The translations under genes were made by a program, and so were the position numbers. From Phialocephala subalpina (lineage: Eukaryota; Ascomycota; Leotiomycetes; Helotiales; Mollisiaceae): a DNA stretch of 64,000 nt. The stretch lies in NCBI GenBank assembly GCA_900073065.1, contig FJOG01000002.1, forward strand, positions 1,306,652-1,370,651, written 5' to 3'. Shown here piece after piece: positions 1-11,592 of the stretch. Each line of letters starts with the position of its first letter. Position 1 is the stretch's first letter. Below the pieces are notes generated by a model. It saw nothing but the letters and a program-made list of their open reading frames with translations. It did not search any database and was not told the origin of the DNA.

Positions 1-361
1 AGAATCTATTGTGTACACGGAGAATTTGGGCTTAAGTACCCGGAAGGAAAACAGTATTTGTAGGGGTAAGGGCAATTGTAGCGGAGACGGGGAAAATATC
101 CAAATAATTGATGGAGCGTAACGAAATGTAGTGTTATATTTCTATAGTCGCATTCATAAGTAGAGGCTCTTACGCCCCGTATCACTTATATTTCCGAGCC
201 AGCGTCGACCATCACTGGATCACGTGTTCAGATCGTAATTATCTAGTTTCCAAGGTTAGATTCGCGTCTCGTCGCGTTTCGAGATCGCTGCTCTTACTTT
301 CTCATCGCGCTCACTCCGGCCTCAACATACCACGAGAATAGCGGCTGCAGAAGTAGACGAA
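1..361. other. Left-edge intergenic, 5' flank of 2EXR gene
   Basis: No coding frame or RNA gene seen. It holds the promoter and 5' leader of the 2EXR gene that starts at 362. Pyrimidine-rich stretches near 285-320 are typical of fungal leaders. Confidence 0.5.
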
Positions 362-1438
362 ATGGCCTCACCTCATAATTCAGCCACAGACCTGGTCGAA
401 GTTCCCTCGAGCGTTCTATCAACACTCCTCGACTCCGTTAAAGAGCTGAAAGAAGGCATGTCTGCACAGCAAGCAGAGATCTCCCAATTGCGAGCCGAAA
501 TTGCCGAACTACGAGCAACGAACACTTCCCTCATCAGCCAGATCCAAATCCTCCATCATGAGTCGACCACACCTAAATTTTCGAAGTTCAAGGAGCTACC
601 TGTGGAAATAAGGTGTATAATTTGGAGGATGGCTTTGACAGTCCCGCAGATCCATATTATTACAGACGAACTGGTTAGTCGGAGTAAAGTCAACCTCGTC
701 ATGCAAGCTTGCACAGAAGCTCGAGACGTGGGGTTGAAGCTCAAGCTTGCATTCTTCCAAGTTGGCCCAATGAAGTTCTTCAATCAGAACATACGAGACT
801 ACATGAATTGGGAAGACGATACAATTTGGATCCCTGATGAGAGCTTTCTTTCTGACCGCCCCGTCGCGTTCTATTGCTCCGAATGTCCGCCGTGGCCGGA
901 GGGTGATTCACAAGCCGGTCACCTTAGGCAAATCCCTCACTTTTGTCACCTCGAGGTACATAAAACACGCCGCCTAGGAGGTCGTCTCGCAATCAATTAC
1001 GACAAATGGGAGGACCCTAGCTTGGACGAAGACGGCAACTGGGAAGGAAATAGTACGGAGTCCCTGTGGTATTACCGGAGCATACGCAGGTTATACATCG
1101 TCGTCAATAACAGCGAGGCAATTCGAGACCGGGACATCATTTTCGTCGAGCCCGCGGAGTCGCCACGGAGGACGCTAGTTAGGTGTCTAGGATGTAAGGA
1201 TTGGGAAGAACTGGCCGCCAAGAAGGTGAAGACGATGGAGTTCTTCAGAACAGAACGCGCGGAGCTTAGGAAGAAAAAGCTTGCGAGTGGAATGACTGAA
1301 GAAGAATTGTACAAAGCAGAACTGGATGATCTTTCTGACTGGATCATTCCAGAAGTCAAGTTCGTCGAGGCACGACCTGCAGCTGTGCAAAAGGACTGGA
1401 TCATAGCCAATAGCTCGTCTGGGAGATTGAGAGTCTGA
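362..1438 (+). CDS. 2EXR-domain protein (intact copy)
   Basis: Single-exon gene of 358 aa. Residues about 25-66 form a heptad-like coiled coil rich in E, L, Q and A. It is followed by the hallmark 2EXR segment (residues 76-88, FKELPVEIRCIIW), the fungal-expanded domain Pfam calls 2EXR, which has an F-box-like look. Downstream the family's usual pattern continues: a run of conserved hydrophobic blocks, a DTIWIP block, and a C-terminal LYIVV block. The molecular role of 2EXR proteins is unknown; the LPxEIRxxIW core resembles substrate-adaptor domains, but that is inference. Two further copies, both broken, lie at 5291-6236 and 41121-42087. The start was chosen as the first in-frame ATG in good context, before the coiled coil. 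No signal peptide or membrane segment. Confidence 0.85.
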   Translation: MASPHNSATDLVEVPSSVLSTLLDSVKELKEGMSAQQAEISQLRAEIAELRATNTSLISQIQILHHESTTPKFSKFKELPVEIRCIIWRMALTVPQIHIITDELVSRSKVNLVMQACTEARDVGLKLKLAFFQVGPMKFFNQNIRDYMNWEDDTIWIPDESFLSDRPVAFYCSECPPWPEGDSQAGHLRQIPHFCHLEVHKTRRLGGRLAINYDKWEDPSLDEDGNWEGNSTESLWYYRSIRRLYIVVNNSEAIRDRDIIFVEPAESPRRTLVRCLGCKDWEELAAKKVKTMEFFRTERAELRKKKLASGMTEEELYKAELDDLSDWIIPEVKFVEARPAAVQKDWIIANSSSGRLRV

Positions 1439-1846
1439 GCGTAGGCAATGTCAATTGCAATCTTGATCACGATTATTGTAGGATTTTTGCCTTGGTGCTA
1501 CACTCAGAACATCTCATGCACAAACCTCACCTTCGAGAAACTTGTACGTGGGATTCCAAACAAATGTCGGCGAGGATCTAATTTTCAACATTAGACAAAC
1601 CAAATTCATCCATGAAGCTTGACATTTACTTCCGAAGCCTCTCCGGCACTAAATCAAAGCTCTTGACTTCTCTCCAATTACCATTGCCTCTTTCGTGGAG
1701 TTCGTGGAGTTCGTGGAGATGGTTCAGCTGCATGATTTCATACACTCTCATAATTCCAAATCTTGATACGTCACCAATCGGGTTTCCGAATTTACCCCGC
1801 CCTGACCCCTCTTCATCCATAATACAACTTCAACTCCAACAACTTC
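1439..1846. other. Intergenic
   Basis: No gene seen. A short perfect tandem of a 9-mer (cgtggagtt, about three copies) lies near 1695-1722. Confidence 0.5.
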
Positions 1847-2916
1847 ATGCCATTGCAACTTCTAAGGACCTCAATTAGAATCCCACAAGTCACTTTTCGA
1901 ACAAGCACTCGATTTAGACCTCCATACAAAGTAACACATCTTCTTATCAACAGAAGACAGTACGCCATGGCGATGCACGGTCACAGCGCAGCTTGCTGCA
2001 GCATTCCTCCTATTGTGTCTAAAGGCTACGAGCCCAAGGGCAAATATGAGACTATTGGAGGCTTGAAGACTTGTAGGTGGCTCTGCAGCTCCATAGCAAT
2101 TCAATTGCTGATACAGAGAATGAACAGATGTCACTGGCCCAGCAGATGCAACCAAAGCTATTCTCTACATCTACGATATCTTTGGATACTTCCCTCAATC
2201 ACTTCAAGGTGCCGATATCCTCTCGATCGCAGACGATAAGACCAAATATCAAGTTTTCATGCCTGATTGGTTCGAGGGCAAGCCTGCCGACATTTCATGG
2301 TTGGTCTCTGCTCCTTCATCAACAGCCACAACACCTTTTCCACATCTGCAATCAAGTAAATCTAACTACCGAACTCATAGGTATCCCCCTGACACAAAAG
2401 AGAAGGGCGAGAAGCTAGGAAACTTCTTCCAAACCACCGGCGCACCCCCCGCAACCGCCTCTAAAGTTCCCACCATCCTCAAAGAAATCGAATCAAAATA
2501 CAGCAAGATCTCCACCTGGGGAGTCGTCGGCTTCTGCTGGGGCGGTAAAATCGTCTCCCTGACCACATCTACATCCTCTACTCCATTTAAGGCGGCGGCG
2601 GAATGCCATCCTGCTATGGTTGATCCGAGCGAGGCGGAGAATATCAAGATCCCGCTTTGTATGTTGGCTAGCAAGGATGAGCCGAAGGAGGATGTGGAGA
2701 AGTTTGAGAAGAATTTGAAGGGGGAGAAACATGTTGAGATTTTTGGGGATCAGATTCATGGGTGAGTTTTGGTACTTTCTTTGAGAGACTGTTGTGTAAC
2801 TGACTGGGACATTTAGATGGATGGCTGCGAGAAGTGATCTTGATGATGCGAGGGTTAAGAGCGAGTATGAGAGGGGATATAAAACACTTTTGGAGTTCTT
2901 TGGGAAGTATTTGTGA
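1847..2916 (+). CDS. Dienelactone hydrolase family protein, possibly mitochondrial
   Basis: Four exons: 1847-2072, 2128-2299, 2381-2761, 2817-2916, giving 292 aa. The alpha/beta-hydrolase fold of the dienelactone hydrolase family is clear: nucleophile elbow GFCWGGK with Cys as nucleophile, the Asp in ASKDEP, and the His in QIHGW, forming the Cys-His-Asp triad. Family members hydrolyse dienelactones or related ester/lactone substrates; the substrate here cannot be read off. Two start codons are possible. The ATG at 1967 gives the usual N-terminus (MAMHGHSAACC). The in-frame ATG at 1847 adds 40 residues with many Arg, no acidic residue and a RRQYA-like cleavage context, which looks like a mitochondrial presequence. 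I list the longer form; the shorter may be used alternatively. Introns are 55, 81 and 55 bp. Confidence 0.82.
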
Positions 2917-3383
2917 GTGTGGCTCGCTTTGCTTTCCTGTTCTTGGGCAAGGAAGGATGCTGAGCAGACACACTGATGAATGGTGATTGGAGGTAGGAAT
3001 GAGAGCAGTGCGAAGTTATGAATCACCAGTCATTAACACAGGAACTATAATTGGGTGCACAGAAGAAACATCTGGATAGTAATGCCACTCGCTGATTTCT
3101 GAAATACGCAATGTTCCATTTATCGTGAAAGGCACTGGCTGCTATGAGAAGCAACGCTATCTTGCCATCTACCCAAAATTTCTCTCCCATATATCCCCTT
3201 TCCTCTTCCCAAACCATGTATACCCATGATGTGTAACCTCGCCTAGACCCATCCCATTTCCAACCACCACCATCCTAACTCCTCACACCTCACATCTCAC
3301 TCTCACTCAATCCTTCACGACCTCCGGAGTATAGCTACGCCAACATCAGTCCTAGCCCGCAAAAATAAACAGTGGAAGACTCA

Positions 3384-3819
3384 CTAAACAGTCATAACCC
3401 CCTCGTTATTCAAAGTCTTAACTCCCTTCTTCAACTCCTGATGTGCCTCACACCCATCATCATAGAACTTCATATCCTCAAGATCCTTGAACTCGGAGCG
3501 CGCGACGAGGGTGAAGCCTTGGGAGCGGACGTCGTCGTATGCGGGACCTGCGGCTAGGGAGAGGATGTAGGGCTTTCCGTCCTGGGGGTTGAAGGTGTTA
3601 GCAGGTGCATTGGGAGTGGCGTATGGATTCGAGGCTTCGGATGCAATTGAGGTTTGGAATGGAAAGGGGTGGGAGAGGATGGAGCTTGGGGTGAAGTTGA
3701 GAGAGGTATAGTACCTTGGTAGCAGTCTCACTCAGCGTCTTATACAAGCCGAGGAGTTTCTTCTGGTCCTCCTTGGAAGGCAGCTTGAACATCGTGATAC
3801 GAACAATCTTGGAAGCCAT
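3384..3819 (-). CDS. Stress-responsive A/B-barrel (Dabb) domain protein
   Basis: Two exons, 3819-3715 and 3581-3384, separated by a 133-bp intron (GTAC...CCAG), giving 100 aa. The order of strands and helices matches the Dabb family: an N-terminal KIVRITMFKLP strand, then helix, then DGKPYILSLAAGP, a QGFTLVARSEF strand, and the conserved YDDGCEAHQELK helix. The splice restores TK-DG-KPYIL exactly as in relatives. Dabb proteins are small dimeric ferredoxin-like barrels; some are stress-induced in plants and some are cyclases, and the role of fungal single-domain forms is not established. The whole domain is present with nothing appended, which matches the family's usual size. Confidence 0.85.
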
Positions 3820-4875
3820 CTTGCTTGTGGTTTGGTATATTTTTCCAATTGAGAGCTGAGAGGAATTGATTCTTTCTTGTAGTTGGAGGAGGTTGAGGCT
3901 CTGTGGGGAAGTCCGGAGCTTTTATGCTGTAAGGTACGCGAATGGGGTCTAGACCGAGATAGAACAGAAGAATTGTGGGCAGGAACTTGGAGTATAAACT
4001 TGAGATTACGGAAGAGAAGAGATGGAAAAATACAAAAAGAGAGACTCGTAAGCTCCAGACGGCAAGCTTAGTATGTTCTTCCGGGTTTTAGAAGCTGTCG
4101 CTGGAGGGGTATGCACGGTACATCGCGGGGCTGTCGGCATTGCGGGGCAGCAAGGCGGAATCCATACCGCGCTCCAAGCAGCGCTCATCTTCATGAGTAC
4201 ATGAAATGTATATCTTACTATCATGGGAAAATTTAGGCACCTTGACAGCTCAAAAAAGAGATCAGAACTGGATGACTACAAGAAAGAAAAGGCTCGGTAT
4301 TTTGAACTGAGTGATTCCGGAAGTCTTCGGAATAACTCATTCCATCCAACATCCTAGATGACCGCGACAGGGAGCAAGTCAGCTGACTGAGTCGATTGAA
4401 GAGGTCGTGTTGCGAGAGGTGGACAAATTGTGGGGGTATTCATTGTTCTGAGACAATAGAGACACTTGAGAATGTCGCCAGTTCCGATATCTCCAAGTAG
4501 CCAAGCATGATGGGAAGCATGTGATTGCTAGCAGTTACTGCCGGGAAGGAGCCATTGTACGGTACAGGCTTTTGTCCGAGCAAAGCAGCCCCAGGAAGTC
4601 AAGTCGGCAGAAATGAAAAAATCATCCTTGTACTCAGTATGGTCCCAGATCATTCTATTAATGCCGAAACAATAATGTCTGTATGCTTGTTGAGTACCGG
4701 CCATCTTCAGTTGTCGTCTGGTACTTGGATCCTGTGAGGGTCTTTCTCAACCGCTTCGACATATCTGACCTTTGGGACATCCCATTCGCAATAAGTATTC
4801 AAGAGATCCCATTCCGCTCGTTTCTCTAGTTTGAGATCTTCGTCTGCCAATGCTGTTAGTTTGTACTTGTCACAA
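3820..4875. other. Intergenic
   Basis: Shared upstream region of the Dabb gene and downstream region of the weak ORF below. Open frames here are short, lack codon bias and match nothing I recognise. Confidence 0.4.
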
Positions 4876-5172
4876 TTAGAAAATACGGCGCGTAATCATC
4901 GTTGATGTAACATTTGTCATCCGCCGCTTGGGAACGCCTCGTGGCTTGGTGAGATCGGGGTCGAGGAGGTTGATGGAGGCGGGGTGCATGCGCAGGTTGA
5001 GCTCTCGAAGAGCCTCTTGAGCCTCTGCAGAGACCAACTGAGGAATGGCGTTCATGATCTCCGGGGAAGAGAGGTCAAAGTCTGGGTTCAGTCTGTTGTG
5101 GGTAACAAGGTTTGAAGATTCTTTTTTGGATGGAAGTTGTGGCAGTCGGGCCAGGAGGAAAGTAGAAATCAT
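4876..5172 (-). CDS. Hypothetical ORF, doubtful
   Basis: A 98-aa frame from the ATG at 5172. The C-terminal two thirds (around PDFDLSSPEIMNAIPQL and the following helix rich in A, E and L) have coding-like codon use, while the first part looks random. It may be the terminal exon of a decayed gene. No domain recognised. It lies just downstream of the broken 2EXR copy on the same strand but is not part of the 2EXR fold. Confidence 0.25.
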   Translation of the reverse strand: MISTFLLARLPQLPSKKESSNLVTHNRLNPDFDLSSPEIMNAIPQLVSAEAQEALRELNLRMHPASINLLDPDLTKPRGVPKRRMTNVTSTMITRRIF

Positions 5173-5290
5173 ACGCGAATGCGAAGCGAATTTAATGAAA
5201 GTGAATGTAAGAAGGTCAACCGCCCGTCCACCAAGACGGTGAATCTGGGACGCGCGAAGGCCGTATTCCATAACAATGCCATCTTACCGG

Positions 5291-6236
5291 TCAACTCATC
5301 GTGACAAGAGGTAAGTCCATGATTAGCAATTGAGTCATAATGCTTTCGAATCGTCGAGCAGCATCATACCATTGAGTATTGCTCCTAGGGTGCTTGGATT
5401 TATGACCTCGAGTATAGATAAATTCGCGAAGTTCCATCTTTGGTAGCAGCTCATACGGAGTCCAGGTTGGCTGTACGAAGACGACATCCGCAGGGCTGAG
5501 AGTCATACTTGGTTGGGTAACGACAAGAAGTAGTTCTCGGACATTATTGAGCTCTCGTAAAATGTCAATTGAGCCCATGTCTTCGATACCGTCAGCGTTG
5601 ACGACAGGTTCTTTCCAATGATCGAAGTCGATGGCGATGCGGTTGAGTCGCAACTCTGCTGGATCCCCGTGAAAATCTTGGAGAAAATCTACCTGGCCTC
5701 GTTCAGGAGATGTCCCATTGTACAGACCGACATTAAAAGGTAAGAGGGTACATTTTCGAAGCCATATCGTGTCTGCGTCTAGGTTGATATAAAACAGAGG
5801 ACTTGAAGGCCCTTTCCATGGCTCGTTGACGATGCAGTAACCGTCCATACGATACTACGGGATATGGAGCTTAAGAGCAACACTTTGTGACTCCCGGCAG
5901 ACCTGCATTGTGCGATTGACCTGACTTCGACTGATTCCTCGTCGCCCATATGATGAATTTGAGGAGTCCTAAGAGCAATCTTCCGAATAATCTCTCGGAT
6001 CTCCGTTGGTAATTTCGGAAATCGAGAAAAGCTCGGACCGTTGTTCTCTCTCTCTCTCGAAGCAATCGAAGTTCGTGTGCCATCGAGGCGTTATCGCGTT
6101 GTACTTGGTCAACAGTGTGCTTGAGCTGCTCGACCGAGGCTAGGACTGTCGCAAGTAGGTCCGCGGGGACTCGAACCATGGTCGTCGTATTGCCGGGCTG
6201 GTTTTCGTTGAGGCTCGTGTTGATGGCGGGGTCCAT
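5291..6236 (-). pseudogene. 2EXR-domain pseudogene (frameshifts and a stop)
   Basis: Read from the ATG at 6236, an N-terminal region (MDPAINTSLNENQ) and coiled coil correspond to the intact copy at 362. The frame then slips inside a TC/GA dinucleotide run at about 6045-6058, so that the 2EXR core (RFPKLPTEIREII) is in a second frame. A second shift at about 5921-5932 moves to a third frame (RSQVNRTMQVCRESQSVALKL). A TAG stop at 5855-5857 interrupts that frame, after which it stays open to the natural end at 5291. No GT-AG intron can absorb these changes. Expected product would be about 310 aa. Copy-specific decay rather than assembly error is likely because three independent lesions occur. 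Confidence 0.8.
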
Positions 6237-6947
6237 GGCAGAAGGATGCTGGAATGGCAGATTGGCAGAGACCCGTGAAGAGATTGCTTGCTCAATCGGA
6301 GACTTCAAGGATTGGTGAGGGTAATTCGCAGAATGTTCGAATGTTTATATTGCGCGAAACATGAAAAGGCTCCAAGAGAGGAAGGACTGAGGTTAAAGCC
6401 ACGAAAGCACGTGCACGCGCGGACACCTGCGCTTCATCACAACTTCAACCCGCGAGACAGTTTTTCTCATCGAGCTTCTCGAGGGAAAAGTTCATTCAAC
6501 ACATACTTATGCGGCAGATCACTCATAGCCCTCAGCCGTGTTCAGTTAAGAGTCAATGAATGCACCAATGTCCCGATATGTCCTGAATGTCTCGCTTTCT
6601 CGAGTGCATTTCTGATTTGCTAGATCAAGGCTATCCATCGCAATTGCCCAGCTTATCATGCTTCCCGACTCTAGCAGAGTAGAGGAGACCAATACAAGCC
6701 TGACACTACCGCGTGCAGCTCACTCGCAATGCTCAATACCCCAAAGAAAGCAAAGTCCCAACCGATCCCGGAACTCCGGCAACAAATATCCCGCTATCCA
6801 TAGAAATATTTTCCCCCTAAACGCACCTGTTCAATTGAAAAAGAAAACACCCCAAGACCATTCTTAAGAGAGCGCAGCTCTGTCGAATCAGCAAAGAAAC
6901 AAGTCTGCAATCAACGGAATCAGAGACCAGCGGGGAGCACAGCCAAT
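6237..6947. other. Intergenic
   Basis: 5' flank of the 2EXR pseudogene and 3' flank of gene A. Short open frames only; nothing recognised. Confidence 0.45.
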
Positions 6948-8850
6948 TCAATCATCGAAGTCCAAGTACTGTTCGGCCGCGGCGTACTCCAAATCTAAGT
7001 CCAATTCCAATAGTTCAGGGAGACGGGAATCCAGTCTTTGAAGTTCCTCGAGCGTAGGCTCTGACGTTGGTGATCCTAGCTCTCGTCCTGAGTCTGATTT
7101 CGATGATTCGAGTGGTTGTCCCCGTTCTGGTGTAGGAGATCCCAGCTTTGGAAGTGTGTCGAAAGAGAAGTAGGAACTCAATACATTGGAATTGAAAGTT
7201 CCGGTCTCTCCGGGGTTGTTGAGACGCTCTCTCTTGGCTGGTCGCTCTTCAGTGTCAAGTTTGCTTGCTGGGTAGCTTCCAGGGAGAGTCAGCATAGACA
7301 TTGAGGAGCTTTCCTTGTTCTTCTCCTTCTCCACATCTGTCTCAGCCCCAGACATGACCATATCAGTTTCATCAACTTCCTGCTTGATGGCGCGCTGCTG
7401 GCCGATCACATCTTCATTGATGGTAGCGACATGGTTTTCTTCGACTTCTGTTGCCATGACAGTGTCAATATTTGCGTCGGTGACAACGTCGCCTTGCTGC
7501 TTGAGTTGTCCTTCTGTCTTCGGATCAGAAATATCTTGTTCCTCGATTTCTGTGGTCATGACAGTGTCAACGTCTGTCTTGGTGTCCATGTCCTCCTGTT
7601 TCTTAGCTTCTGCCTCGGTCTTGATGGCAGTGTCGTTCTCCTTGACTTCTGTCTTCATGACAATGTCGATGTCTGGCTTGATTTCCTCTTCCTTCATCTC
7701 CGTCTTGATGTCGGGTTCATCCTTGACATTTGCGTCGGCATGAGAACATGAGCTTTCTGAAGGTGAAGTGGTGGTTGCGAGACTATTGGCGGTATAACTT
7801 TGTCGGGTTCTCTTGCCTAGGACCGAGCCCGGGGAGCCGCAATCAGCATCATTGCTGATGGTAGAAGTCTGTGTTGCTGTGAAGCTCGTTGTCATATCTG
7901 CGGTTTCCTCGTCGTCGACACTGTCGTTTATGGGTTCTTCATTCCTGTCTTCCTCATCTGGATCTTCTTCATCCTCAATTTCCTCGTTCTCAGATTCCTC
8001 ATCCGTGACTTCCTCATCCGAGTCTTCCTCGTCTGAAGCTTCCCCATTCGTGACTTCTTCATCAGAGCCTTCCTCATGCGTAACTTCTTCTGGCTTAGGG
8101 AATGCAGCGTAGTCAGGGTCCCAATCTGTCGATTCCCATGGCGTGGAACACTCTGAACTCTTATCAAGGATCTCAGTAGAGATGATCCACAGCACAGCTG
8201 CTACAGGAGCTCCATGAGGGTTGCATTTCAAGTACGCATCTCGCAGCTTCTTGACATTGCCGTTCTTGCGGTCCTCAAACACTTCATAATAAATATCACC
8301 ATTCTCCCAACGCCGAACAAGCTCATCAGCTGGCCACGAGGCCCAGTCATTGAGGTCTTGTTCTCTCTTCTCATCGTCAGCAAACTCATGTCGTTGGTAA
8401 TATGGGGTCCTCTTACCAATTTCTTGAGCTCATTCATGACCCCCCTGAGCTTTTTACCAAGCTTCTTGCAGAGTCTCTCAAACTCATTTTCACCCGATAA
8501 TTTCTTGCGCTCAGCTTTCAGACGCTCAACCTCGTTCTCCCAATGAACAATCTTCTCTTCAGCATTCTTGACGTCTTCCTGAGCAGTAGCAAGAGTCTTC
8601 TGGGCCCGGGTCACTCTGGCTTTGGCGTTCAATCTCTGTCTTCTGAATTCCTTGACTTCCTTGGTGGCCTCTTTGTGTTGTCTCTTGCATTCATCTCGGT
8701 CAGCATCGATCTGCTTGACCGTCTCCTTCGTTACGATCAGCTTTGCTTCCACAACCACAAGCTCCTGTTCGAGTCGACCGATTGTCTCGATCGCTGAGCA
8801 AATTTGTCAGTAACGTCCTCGTAACACGGTCAGCTTTGACACTCACCCAT
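6948..8850 (-). CDS. Coiled-coil family protein A with acidic repeats
   Basis: Exons 8850-8847, 8793-8417 and 8369-6948 encode about 600 aa. The first coding exon is only ATG plus one base. Residues 2-125 are a strongly charged coiled coil. Exon 3 opens with the family core: NDWASWPADELVRRWENGD, then a helix, then STPWESTDW. The rest is low complexity: a Glu/Asp-rich tract, then three degenerate repeats of about 33 residues (DIVMKTEV, DTVMTTEI, DTVMATEV), then a Ser/Pro-rich tail ending LDFDD. No catalytic motif. Genes B (10604), C (19423) and D (21660) are paralogues of the N-terminal half and core. Function unknown; the acidic tail would suit a nuclear or chromatin-associated protein, but that is a guess. 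The acceptor of intron 2 could be 3 bp further on (exon 3 from 8366). Confidence 0.72.
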
Positions 8851-10112
8851 TATGCTGTTCGTCGTAGTAGCTCCTGACTCATCTAATCAAGGAATTGAAG
8901 AGTGACAGAGCGTTCAGTGGGGTTGTGGCTGAGGGGAAGTTGTTGATTGTTGAAGATGGAGACGAACAGGAACAGATGTGTAAATATGGAGGTGTACAGA
9001 TCGAAAGAAGTGGTGCAATCTCCGGAAGGCGGCAAAGAGGAGTCGAGTGAAGTCAGTAGTTGAAGGCTGACTTCGTCTGCAAGGATGTGCTTGATTATTG
9101 ACCACGACAAGGTTGATCGAATAATGGCGAAAGAAGGGGAGAACTCGAGATATCGAGCGGGGCTTGCAATTGAATGCCCAATTGGACTCTGGTTGAGAGA
9201 AGGAGGTTGGTGGTTGAAGAGGAGTAGGAAGGCTGTGCAAAGTTGGAGGTACAGGATTCGGAGGTCGAAGAGATAAAGGTAACGAGCTTCTCAACCTCAA
9301 CGCTTGCAATCTACCTACCCGTTGAGCTCTAGCTGGGGAAAGGATGCTGGTTGTTCAAGACGAAGAGAGTAGTTGTGTGAAGTTGGAGGTCAAGAGGTAG
9401 ACCATCTGAAGGGAGCGCGCTCCTTAAGTTTGGCACCAGCAATTCAGGACTGAAGTTGATCTGATTTTTTAACTCACCGGGAGCAATTGCCTCTCGAACT
9501 CCAAATCAATCCAGAACCGCGAAGCAACAGAAAACAGCCTTCGTCAACCTGGAGCACCAAGCCAATTTCACGTGATGGGCGAATCTGTTCTTCACCACTA
9601 TCCCAGCAAATTAACTAGAATGAAATCGTGATTTCTCAAGTCAAAAGGCCCTTTTACAAACACAGACAATCTGACAAGATTTTAAAAACGGTTGTGGAAA
9701 AGGGGATTGAACTGCGTCATGTAATAGCTGGGACTGTTTTTTCGACATTTTTCTGGCAAAGTTTCTAAAATAGAATTACAACATTTCAAGTTGAAAGGTT
9801 CTGTCCCAGCCACAAACAATCTGAGATAGATTCCAGAATACTTATTGAAAAGGGGGTTGAGAGTATTCGCGTGATAATTGGGACGGATTTTTGAAGTTTT
9901 CCGGAATGGCCTTCTGGAATGTTTGAATTCAGGTGGGTACATTTCATACTTAAAAGTACTGTTCTGGATATGGAGAAACAGGTTATAGATATAAAATGAG
10001 ACAAATCAAATTGCACTGCATCACAGATCACAGTGAAGTGGGATATTAGTATTGGGAAATTCATGCATTAATCTTTGGTGTTTATACTGCTCAAACCTAT
10101 GCCAATGTACTT
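8851..10112. other. Intergenic with tandem duplication
   Basis: Upstream region of gene A. Open frames near 8900-9310 are short and unbiased. The stretch 9633-9925 is an imperfect tandem duplication, listed separately. Confidence 0.5.
9633..9925. repeat. Two imperfect ~150-bp tandem copies
   Basis: Copy 1 is about 9633-9778 and copy 2 about 9784-9925. Matching blocks occur in the same order in both: tcaag-t-aaagg, then acaaacaatctga-like, then gaaaaggggattgaa/gaaaagggggttgag, then gggac-g-tttttt, then ctggaa. Divergence is substantial, so this is an old duplication. No coding potential. Confidence 0.6.
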
Positions 10113-10244
10113 CTAGAGTAGGGGAATTGAGAACAATCGAAGCAAAGCAGCCTCAATAGCCAGCTCCGGTGTATCCTGAAGCCAACTCGCAACATTGAAA
10201 TCCCATTGGAACTCGAAGGATTCTCGTGCTCGAGACGGTCTCAT
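10113..10244 (-). pseudogene. Relic C-terminal fragment of the coiled-coil family (gene B type)
   Basis: The minus strand reads NVASWLQDTPELAIEAALL in an open frame from 10244 to a stop at 10113. This closely matches the C-terminus of gene B (NIASWLQATPELVIEAALL). Nothing of the rest of the gene is recognisable between here and gene B, so it is a partial duplication or the remains of a fifth family member. Confidence 0.65.
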
Positions 10245-10603
10245 CGGTAGGTGTCTGTCTGCGGTACATAGTCAATTAGATAGTCACAATGTTCAAGAAG
10301 TAGCATTGTTCAGGAAATTCAGTGCATTGCTTTTCGGAGATCCCAGCTGCTAAAAGCCGAGCCTATCCATAGTTAGATAGAGGGTTTTGCGGGGAAACTG
10401 AATGCAGAGCAATGCTATGTAGAAGTATCTTCCTCCATAGTCCAATGTTTGCCCGACTCCTAGAAATGCCATCAAGAAAGTAAACGCCGGTATTCACCAC
10501 GACCCAACGCCAATCAAACCCAACATCACCTCGCTAAAAGAACATCAATGCATTTAATAAAAGCACTTTTAGATATGTGTGTAGGGCCATCATCGATCAG
10601 AAA
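10245..10603. other. Intergenic
   Basis: 3' flank of gene B. Nothing recognised. Confidence 0.5.
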
Positions 10604-11592
10604 TCAATAATGGTCGTTGCCGTAAGGGCGAAGGAGAGCAGCCTCGATGACCAACTCAGGTGTAGCCTGCAACCAACTGGCAATGTTGGCGAAGCACGGG
10701 TCTGGCAAGCGGGTTCGCATGTTGTTGACAGTCTCGGCATCGGGAGAAAATCGTCTTGACATGAATCCACCTGGTCCAACGGTTGTGCCTGGTGTAGGAT
10801 GGCTGTGCGCAGGGCATGGAGCAGTCTCGGCTGAGATGGTCACATCGGAGTTGCAGCCTCCCTCATTGCGGTGGCGAGGCCAATGAATGGACTCGAGGGG
10901 GGTGTTGCAGGCCTCTCCTTGTACTTCATAAGCAACGCGTCGGATGACCTCTCGGGTGGGTGGGTAGAGTTCGGGTTGGGTGTTCTTGTACGCGTTCATG
11001 ATCTTGTCAACGTTGCGGGCATGCTCTGATGACTTGGTGGTGAACTTGGAGAAGTCAAGATCTCCAGATTCGAATCGACGGACCAATTCTTCGTCAGGCC
11101 AGGAAGCCCAGTTCTTCAGTTCTTCCTCCTTTACATGGTTAGCCTACCATAGAGACTTCAAGTGGTGGAGTACTTTACCTTCTCTACAAGAGCCTTTCGG
11201 ATGTTCATTACTTTGCGAGCTGCAGCAGTGTTCTCCACATCCGCCAGCACGATCTCCGCAGACTCTAGTTGTGATCGATCGAATTCGGAGTAGACAGTTT
11301 GGGTGTTGCTTCGCCAATCAGCCAGAACAGTGTCGGTCTGGTTACCAACGAGATTGGGGAGAATCGTGTTTCGGGCATTGGCGAGGGGTTCCATACGTTG
11401 AGCCATTGCTTGTTGGCATTGTTCGTAATGGTAGGCCTTCATGTTACAGGCTCTGCGGAGGTCGATTCTTGCATTGAGAAGTTGAGCCTTGAGCTCGGGC
11501 TTGGTACCGGTAGGAGAAGCTGTGATAAAGGTAAGTAAAGGCAACGGGGAAGATATCTATCATCAATAGAGAGTATAGGTTTACATACACAT
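10604..11592 (-). CDS. Coiled-coil family protein B
   Basis: Exons 11592-11589, 11519-11179 and 11128-10604 encode 289 aa. As in A and C, the first coding exon is ATG plus one base, followed by a 69-bp intron (GTATGT...CACAG). Residues 2-115 are helical and coiled-coil-like (SSPTGTKPELKAQLLNARID onward). The core follows: NWASWPDEELVRRFESGDLD, a helix ending in PPTREVIRRVAYEVQ, then TPLESIHWP. The C-terminus ends in a helix (SWLQATPELVIEAALL). It is the most compact of the three complete paralogues and lacks the acidic or Ser/Pro tail of A and C. No known domain recognised; role unknown. A structured tandem repeat lies directly upstream (11740-12110). Confidence 0.75.

Noticed and set aside
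7315..8112. Long Ser/Val-rich plus-strand frames
   Set aside because: They are the antisense of gene A's Glu/Asp-rich exon; low-complexity composition keeps the opposite strand open by chance.
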